Positions 28,882-34,154 of a DNA stretch of 34,154 nucleotides are shown piece by piece. Made by a program: the position numbers and the translations under genes. Location: positions 1 through 34,154 of the forward strand of contig CAZPRQ010000007.1 in assembly GCA_964589415.1 (NCBI GenBank). The letters run 5' to 3'. Position 1 is the stretch's first letter. Each line of letters starts with the position of its first letter. The notes beneath the pieces are model-generated. The model was not told the DNA's origin, made no database searches, and was given only the letters and a program-made list of their open reading frames with translations. This stretch comes from CAZPRQ01 sp964589415 (GTDB taxonomy: Bacteria; Patescibacteriota; Doudnabacteria; UBA920).

Positions 28882-29982
28882 ATGAAGGTTATCTGTACGC
28901 AAGAAAATTTAAAAGCAGGGTTGCAGATGGTGGGCCGGGTTATTTCTCCAAGTAATAGTTTACCTATTTTAAACAATTTACTCATAAAAACTCAAGATGG
29001 AGTTTTAAAAATATCATCAACAAATTTAGAAATTGCCATAACCACCACAATAAGATGTAAAACCGAAGAAGAGGGGGAGGTTACGGTATTTGCTAAAACT
29101 ATTACCGACTTGGTAAATAACCTGCCTAATAAAAATGTAACCCTACAAACCAAATCCGGTGAAATGATGGTAGATGTAGAAAACTACCATACCACAATAA
29201 AAACATTGCCGGCGGAGGAGTTTCCACTCATACCGGAAGTTGATTCTAAAAACCATTTAATATTAAACACCCAAGATTTAAAAAAAGCTTTTAGCCAAGT
29301 TATGTTTGCGGTTTCAACAAATCAAACACAGCCGGAAATTTCGGGTATGCTGTTTTCTCTGCAAAAAGATGAATTAAAAGTCGTAGCCACAGACAGATAT
29401 AGGTTAGCAGAGAGAATTTTAAAATTAAAAAGTCCGGCAGGGTTTGAACAGAATATTATTATTCCCCATAAAACCGTGGCTGAGTTAGTTAGGGTTATTG
29501 GGAATTATGATGGGGAAGCTGATATAGTTATAAATGAAACCCAAATTTCCTTTGCAATTAACCAAACCCAAATAATTAGCAGGCTTATTGATGGTCAGTA
29601 TCCCCCTTACCAACAAATAATCCCCAACACTTTTAACAGCGTAATAAATATAAATAGACACGATTTAGTAAACGCATTAAAAACAGGGGGAGTCTTTAGT
29701 CAAAGTAATAATAGTATTACATTTGAGTATGATAATACAAAAAATACATTAAAGATTACTGCTGAGACCCAGGATTTGGGTAAAAGCGCGGCTGAATTAC
29801 CGGCTCAAGTTAAAGGGGAAAATGGTTTAATTATATTAAACCACAGATATGTTTTGGATTGTTTAAGTATTTTAGAAGATGACAGTGTGTTAATTAAAGT
29901 GGTTAACGACACCTCTCCAACACTAATACTGCCCGTTGAAAATAAGGATTATGTGTATTTGGTAATGCCAATTAAAACATAA
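28882..29982 (+). CDS. dnaN: DNA polymerase III beta sliding clamp
   Basis: The ring clamp that tethers the polymerase. The 366-aa protein shows the three-domain layout: KVICTQENLKAGLQMVGRVIS at the start, SNSLPILNNLLIKT (about 24-37), ATDRYRLAERIL near 170 in the second domain, and a C-terminal LPVENKDYVYLVMPIKT that ends with the usual MPxR/K-type tail. It lies 206 nt after dnaA across the candidate origin. recF follows after 186 nt that contain repeats, looser spacing than usual for this cluster. Confidence 0.97.
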   Translation: MKVICTQENLKAGLQMVGRVISPSNSLPILNNLLIKTQDGVLKISSTNLEIAITTTIRCKTEEEGEVTVFAKTITDLVNNLPNKNVTLQTKSGEMMVDVENYHTTIKTLPAEEFPLIPEVDSKNHLILNTQDLKKAFSQVMFAVSTNQTQPEISGMLFSLQKDELKVVATDRYRLAERILKLKSPAGFEQNIIIPHKTVAELVRVIGNYDGEADIVINETQISFAINQTQIISRLIDGQYPPYQQIIPNTFNSVININRHDLVNALKTGGVFSQSNNSITFEYDNTKNTLKITAETQDLGKSAAELPAQVKGENGLIILNHRYVLDCLSILEDDSVLIKVVNDTSPTLILPVENKDYVYLVMPIKT

Positions 29983-30059
29983 GCGCGGAATAATCCAGCC
30001 TTCGCATAAAGCTACGGCGGACAGGCGCGGAACTTAAACGGAAGAACATAGAAAGAATT

Positions 30060-30165
30060 TATTAGTACACGAACTCACGAATTGCACAAATCACACGAAC
30101 CTTAGAATAGTTATTTTTGTAATTTGTGGTATTGGTAAAATTTGTGTATTTGTGGAGAAAGAAAA
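30060..30165. repeat. CACRAAT-type imperfect inverted repeats before recF
   Basis: CACGAACTCACGAATTGCAC (about 30066-30085) and following CACAAATCACACGAAC are answered by reverse-strand words TAATTTGTGG, AAATTTGTG and TATTTGTGG (30120-30155). The region 29983-30168 has no gene. A CTACGGCGGACAGG word at about 30012-30025 resembles one at 440-455. Confidence 0.45.
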
Positions 30166-30168
30166 CCT

Positions 30169-31260
30169 ATGCGAATTAAAAATATTCAGATAAAAAACTT
30201 TAGAAATTATCCCGAGTTGGATTTAAGTATTACCAACGATGTAGTGGTGCTTTCGGGTCCCAATGCCGTAGGGAAAACGAATTTATTGGAGTCTATTTAC
30301 TTTGCCTCACTTTTTAAATCGTTTCGTGATGATACGGAATATATTTTTTTAAAAGACCAAGACTCGGCTGAAATTCGCATACAGATTGAAAAGAATAACG
30401 AAGATGTTTTATTGGAGGTTTTTTTAGCCAAGCGCGATAAAGTGTACGCCAATTTTCAAATTAACGGAGTTAAGAAAAAACGTAAAGAAGCACAAGGGTT
30501 TATGCGAGTGGTGATATTCGACCCTACAGATGTTGACATGTTCAGTAAAACTCCTGATTCACGAAGAAAGTATTTGAATATGGTGCTTTCTCAAAAAAGC
30601 AAGCAATATTTAGATTTAATTGGGAGTTATAAAAAAATCCTTTATCAAAAGACAAGACTTCTACAAGACATTCGTTTGAATCAAGGTTCTTTAACCACCC
30701 TTGATAGTTGGAATAAGCAGTTAGTGGAGGTAGGTAGTAAGATTATTTTTGAGCGAAAAGCATTTATTAATTATTTAAATCAAAACATCGCAGAAGTCTA
30801 TTCCGCGATTTCCGGGTTTCATAGGCCAATAGAAGTCTCTTACGAAACTTTAACCGGCGAATCTCAATTAGATATACAAAATGCTTTGGAGCAAAAACTG
30901 CAGAATTACCAGCAAAAAGAAATTGCTTCCGGAGCCTGTTTGGCAGGACCCCATAGAGACGATTTCTTTTTAAAAAGTGATGGTTTATTTCTTTCCCCAT
31001 TTTCTTCACGTGGTGAATTAAGGGGGCAGGTTCTGGCCCTTAAGATATTGGAACTGGAATATTTAAGTCAGGAAGGAGATAAGCCCGTTCTCTTACTGGA
31101 TGACGTACTTTCGGAGTTGGATGAGACACGTCGCATGTTTTTACTTAAGTACTTGCAAGGAAAATTTCAGACATTTATTACCACTACTCACCCTCTGGAA
31201 ATGCCCGCACAGCATATTACACTTACTCCTGCCGTGGTTGAAGAAGACCGTGGTGAGTAA
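30169..31260 (+). CDS. recF: DNA replication and repair protein RecF
   Basis: An SMC-like ATPase that with RecO and RecR loads RecA at gaps. The ATG at 30169 (MRIKNIQIKNFRNY) is preferred over an upstream non-ATG start, since family members begin at the LxxL-x-NFRNY strand. The 363-aa protein has Walker A GPNAVGKTN (30-38), the DPTDVDMFSKTPDSRRKYLN region (about 115-135), the ABC-type signature region SRGELRGQVLALKI, and Walker B PVLLLDDVLSELD. It is intact and of normal length. A weak GGAG lies 12 nt upstream. Neighbours are dnaN and dciA, as in many bacteria. Confidence 0.95.
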   Translation: MRIKNIQIKNFRNYPELDLSITNDVVVLSGPNAVGKTNLLESIYFASLFKSFRDDTEYIFLKDQDSAEIRIQIEKNNEDVLLEVFLAKRDKVYANFQINGVKKKRKEAQGFMRVVIFDPTDVDMFSKTPDSRRKYLNMVLSQKSKQYLDLIGSYKKILYQKTRLLQDIRLNQGSLTTLDSWNKQLVEVGSKIIFERKAFINYLNQNIAEVYSAISGFHRPIEVSYETLTGESQLDIQNALEQKLQNYQQKEIASGACLAGPHRDDFFLKSDGLFLSPFSSRGELRGQVLALKILELEYLSQEGDKPVLLLDDVLSELDETRRMFLLKYLQGKFQTFITTTHPLEMPAQHITLTPAVVEEDRGE

Positions 31261-31298
31261 AAAATGACATTTAAAATATTAGATTGTCAGAAACAAAT

Positions 31299-31586
31299 AT
31301 GAATAGCATACATTCAATTCTTCCAAATTCTGCTATGCAGCATGGAATGCAGGCACACTTCGAAAAATATAAAGTATTACAAGCGTGGCCAAAAGCCGCG
31401 GAAGCGTTTGTGAAAAATAGTTGTCTGGTAAGTCAAGCCATACGTTTTGAGGATGGCTTGCTTACAGTCGCTTGTCTGTCAAAGCAGTCAGCTAAAGATA
31501 TAGGTTGTATGTCTGACGCAATTTGTGGTGCTATAAATAGCTTGCTGGCAGAGCGTTTGGTTAAGGAGATAATTATTGAAGCATAG
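31299..31586 (+). CDS. DciA-like (DUF721) protein
   Basis: A 95-aa protein resembling DUF721/DciA, the helicase-loading factor that is more widespread than DnaC. The pattern seen is ILPNS near the start, VLQAWPKAAEAFVKNSCLVSQ (about 26-46), GLLTVACLSKQSAKDIG (about 53-69) and a final short strand VKEIIIEA. The position right after recF is a common DUF721 location. The ATG at 31299 is preferred to a TTG at 31284. The stop overlaps the rsmE start region (1 nt apart), so translation is coupled. Confidence 0.8.
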   Translation: MNSIHSILPNSAMQHGMQAHFEKYKVLQAWPKAAEAFVKNSCLVSQAIRFEDGLLTVACLSKQSAKDIGCMSDAICGAINSLLAERLVKEIIIEA

Positions 31587-31587
31587 T

Positions 31588-32310
31588 ATGCCGTATTTTT
31601 TAGCCTCAGAACCAATACTTAAAAATAGCGAGTTTGAACTGGAGGGGGAAGAAGCCTTTCATTTAAAACTTTCACATAGGGTACAGGTAGGGGAGCAGGT
31701 AAAAATTCAAGATCCTAACGGCGTGAGGTATGTTTGCGAGGTGGTAAAAGTAGGAACAAAAACTTTACGATTAAAAAGTTTACAGCAGTTAGTTGTGCCC
31801 GAAGAGCCGGTACCACATGTTACGTTATTCCAGTCCTTGGTTTCGGAAAAAGCTTTGGATTTTATTTTACAAAAAAGTACGGAACTTGGCGCCAATGCCA
31901 TTGTTCTTTTTTATCCCGACCATGTTGCTGCCAAGCTAAGCTTGGAAAGGCAGGCGTTAAAAGCCAAGAGATACCAGAAAATTTTGTGGGAGTCGGCTAA
32001 GCAAAGCGAGCGGGTCAGGCCGCCGGTTTTGTTTATTGCCGCCACAATGCAGGAGTTATTTTTTCAACTAAAGGTATTGGACATTGTTCTGGTATTAGAT
32101 AAAAGTGGTGTAAAATTTAACCCATCCCATATAGAGACGGTTAAAAATATAGGTGTAGTTGTCGGCCCGGAAGGTGGGTGGAGTCTGCCTGAGCTTGAGA
32201 AATTCAAGTCACTTTCAAATAGCCAGGTTATTAGTTTGGGGCCAATTTTACTTAGGGCTGAAACCGCGGCTCTCGCCGCCTTGGTTTTAGCCCGAAACAG
32301 CGCGAAATAA
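31588..32310 (+). CDS. rsmE: 16S rRNA (uracil1498-N3)-methyltransferase
   Basis: RsmE methylates U1498 of 16S rRNA with SAM. The ATG at 31588 (MPYFLASEP) is chosen. A TTG at 31576 would overlap the previous gene. The 240-aa SPOUT protein has an N-terminal PUA-like domain (about 1-70; HLKLSHRVQVGEQVKIQD), LQKSTELGANAIVLFYPDH (about 95-113), WESAKQSERVRPP (about 133-145) and the knot signature VVGPEGGWSLPELEKF followed by LGPILLRAETAALAAL. The usual GPRILR has Leu instead of Arg (GPILLR), a minor change. Confidence 0.95.
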   Translation: MPYFLASEPILKNSEFELEGEEAFHLKLSHRVQVGEQVKIQDPNGVRYVCEVVKVGTKTLRLKSLQQLVVPEEPVPHVTLFQSLVSEKALDFILQKSTELGANAIVLFYPDHVAAKLSLERQALKAKRYQKILWESAKQSERVRPPVLFIAATMQELFFQLKVLDIVLVLDKSGVKFNPSHIETVKNIGVVVGPEGGWSLPELEKFKSLSNSQVISLGPILLRAETAALAALVLARNSAK

Positions 32311-32326
32311 TTTAAAAAATTTTAGC

Positions 32327-34154
32327 ATGCATGTAGGACAAATAAAAAAACATTCAAGCAGTATTGTTGAATTAAGGACAAAATATTCCAATATTGGAAA
32401 AAAATGGAAACCGGAGGAGGATGATAAATTAAAACGTTTTTATAATGCTGAAAATTTTTCTAATGATGGACAGTTTAATGAGTTTATAGATAGATTGGTA
32501 AGGGAATTTGGCAGAGCGCCGGGAGGATTAAAAGCGCGGCTGGCCATGCATTTTAACGATGTTCCGGGTTGGGATTATGGCCGCGATGAATACCGGCAAA
32601 AAGAGTTGGATGCCAGAACCTTAGAAGCCATTCCGGAAGAAAAAAATGAATTTTTAAAAAATGAATATAAAACCTATGTGGAAAACCGGACGGAAACATA
32701 TGTTGGATTTGTTAAGCGCGTAGGGGAACTCCTGGGTGGGGTAAAAGCGGGGTTGTTGGGTAACCGGTTAAAGCAATTGGTGGGTGACATAGTAAAATAT
32801 AAGCGGGACGAAGTGCGGGGCGGGTTGAGCCTTAGGCGAGAAAAAGGCAAAAAAGCGGAACCGGAAATTTTACAAGCAAATTTTTCACAAAACCCCGAGG
32901 CCTTGGAAGTTTTGGAAATACTGGATAAGAGCGGGGGTAATTTGTTTTTAACCGGAGAGGCTGGTACCGGTAAATCTACGCTTTTAAAATACTTCCGCTT
33001 TACTACCGAGAAAAATGTAGTAGTGCTCGCGCCTACGGGTGTTGCCGCTCTTAATGTCGAAGGTCAGACCATTCACAGTTTTTGCAATTTTGGGCCGGAT
33101 ATTACGTTAGCCAAAGTGAAAAAGTTAAGTCCTTGGTCGCCTAAAATTAAACTTTTGCAAAAATTGCATACGGTGGTAATAGATGAAATATCCATGGTGC
33201 GCGCGGATTTACTGGACTGCGTAGACAAATTTTTGCGCCTTAACGGACCGGCGGCCAATTTGCCTTTTGGCGGGTTGCAAATGGTGTTTATTGGCGATCT
33301 CTACCAGCTTCCACCGGTGGAGAAAGGCTTTGATGGGGATGGACAACTTTTAAAAAATTATGCTTCGCCGTATTTTTTTGATTCCCGCGCGTTTGGCTCC
33401 GCGGAGTTTCGCTACTTACAATTACAGACCGTATACAGGCAAACCGACCAAATGTTTTTAAGTGTGTTAAATGCGGTGCGCAATAATACCGTGGCTGAGG
33501 ATTATTTAACTATTTTAAATAGCCGAAGCTTGGACAGTGGAGTAAGATTTACTTTTGAAAAACTGGCGGTGTATTTGACGCCTACCAACCAACGCGCAAG
33601 GCAGGTAAATAATTTTTTTTTGGAGCGGCTTTCTTCGCCGCTTCATACATACAAGGGGAAGGCGTTCGGAAATTTTGAAAATAGGGAACTGCCTACGGAC
33701 TTGGAATTACAAGTTAAAATTGGCGCTCAAGTAATGATGCTTAACAATGATGCGCGAAAACGTTGGGTAAATGGAACTATGGGTAAAGTGGTGAATATTC
33801 AAAAAGACACGGAAGGTTTAGTAGTGGAAGAATCGGAGGAGTTTGCGGCGACAAGCGATTTAATAATTATTGAACTCGAGACCGGAGAGACAGTTTCGGT
33901 CCTGCCCCACACCTGGGAAATGTTCCAGTTTACGCTTGATAAAAAGACGGATAAAATAGACAGCCGCACAACCGGCACTTACACACAGTATCCGTTTAAG
34001 CTGGCATGGGCAGTTACTATTCATAAGGCCCAGGGTAAAACCTTTGAGAAGGTGTATATTGACCTTGCCAGCGGTACTTTTGCTCATGGGCAGCTCTACG
34101 TTGCCCTTTCTCGTTGCCGTACATTGGAAGGTCTTTACCTAAAACGTCCCATAA
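32327..34154 (+). CDS. Pif1/RecD-like superfamily 1 helicase, 3' end outside window
   Basis: The open frame starts at ATG 32327, 16 nt after rsmE, and runs unbroken to the window end (609 codons seen). The N-terminus has a Myb/SANT-like or related helix-turn-helix pattern (about 22-76: KKWKPEEDDKL ... VREFGRAPGGLKARL) and a helical linker to about 195. Helicase motifs follow: Walker A GEAGTGKST (210-218), Ia APTGVAALNVEGQTIHSF, motif II VIDEISM (284-290), motif III FIGDLYQLPPV, and near the end motif V/VI WAVTIHKAQGKTFEKV and LYVALSRCRTLEGLYLKRP. It is a DNA helicase, probably 5'-3', for repair or replication. The end lies outside the window. Confidence 0.9.
   Translation, partial: MHVGQIKKHSSSIVELRTKYSNIGKKWKPEEDDKLKRFYNAENFSNDGQFNEFIDRLVREFGRAPGGLKARLAMHFNDVPGWDYGRDEYRQKELDARTLEAIPEEKNEFLKNEYKTYVENRTETYVGFVKRVGELLGGVKAGLLGNRLKQLVGDIVKYKRDEVRGGLSLRREKGKKAEPEILQANFSQNPEALEVLEILDKSGGNLFLTGEAGTGKSTLLKYFRFTTEKNVVVLAPTGVAALNVEGQTIHSFCNFGPDITLAKVKKLSPWSPKIKLLQKLHTVVIDEISMVRADLLDCVDKFLRLNGPAANLPFGGLQMVFIGDLYQLPPVEKGFDGDGQLLKNYASPYFFDSRAFGSAEFRYLQLQTVYRQTDQMFLSVLNAVRNNTVAEDYLTILNSRSLDSGVRFTFEKLAVYLTPTNQRARQVNNFFLERLSSPLHTYKGKAFGNFENRELPTDLELQVKIGAQVMMLNNDARKRWVNGTMGKVVNIQKDTEGLVVEESEEFAATSDLIIIELETGETVSVLPHTWEMFQFTLDKKTDKIDSRTTGTYTQYPFKLAWAVTIHKAQGKTFEKVYIDLASGTFAHGQLYVALSRCRTLEGLYLKRPI

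Overview
The window looks like part of a chromosome from a Patescibacteria/CPR bacterium, probably of the Parcubacteria type. This is inferred from gene content and style, not from a database search. The supporting signs are compact single-copy housekeeping genes, a short four-repeat ribosomal protein S1, AT-rich DNA, few Shine-Dalgarno sites but many good -35/-10 promoters with 17-nt spacers, a trypsin-like protease with a small C-terminal helical module, and many short inverted-repeat elements between genes. TGA is used as a stop (for example at the end of the penicillin-binding protein), so the genetic code appears standard.

Layout. 1-1040: tRNA-Cys and tRNA-Leu(UAA), the latter followed by a structured repeat that begins at its CCA end. 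1041-4500: a short-type arginine decarboxylase, a DUF378 membrane protein, two MITE-like repeats, and an orphan gene with a consensus promoter and a ~265-nt hairpin-rich leader. 4597-9805: rpsA (minus), a metallo-beta-lactamase-fold protein, a small membrane protein and gyrA. 9911-10298: tRNA-Ile(UAU) followed by two more copies of the tRNA-linked repeat. 10403-15454: a membrane-anchored serine protease, then a three-gene NitT/TauT-type ABC importer (minus) divergent from a TrmB-type regulator, with an operator-like palindrome between them. 15555-19400: a candidate structured ncRNA with its own promoter and terminator, a small coiled-coil protein, rsmI, a frameshifted four-helix-bundle gene, yebC, ruvC and a 42-aa acidic protein. 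19406-24780: tyrS (minus), a bifunctional penicillin-binding protein and an O-antigen-ligase-like protein, the last two probably cotranscribed.

24897-34154 is the replication-origin region. On the minus strand lies rpmH-rnpA-yidD-yidC-jag (ribosome, RNase P, membrane insertion). On the plus strand lies dnaA-dnaN-recF-dciA-rsmE followed by a Pif1-like helicase cut by the window end. DnaA-box-like sequences and a very AT-rich tract lie between dnaA and dnaN, with a weaker site between rpmH and dnaA.

Two 100-N gaps are present. The one in yebC is an assembly artefact, because the same 55 nt lie on both sides and the gene closes perfectly if they are merged. The one in dnaA hides the centre of the AAA+ domain, and its true size is probably nearer 280 nt than 100.

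The least ordinary content is non-coding. It comprises the tRNA-linked hairpin repeats whose stems include the tRNA CCA, the stacked-hairpin leader of the orphan gene, the ~220-nt ncRNA, an 8-nt tandem repeat before ruvC, and a family of inverted-repeat elements found at three sites (four copies).
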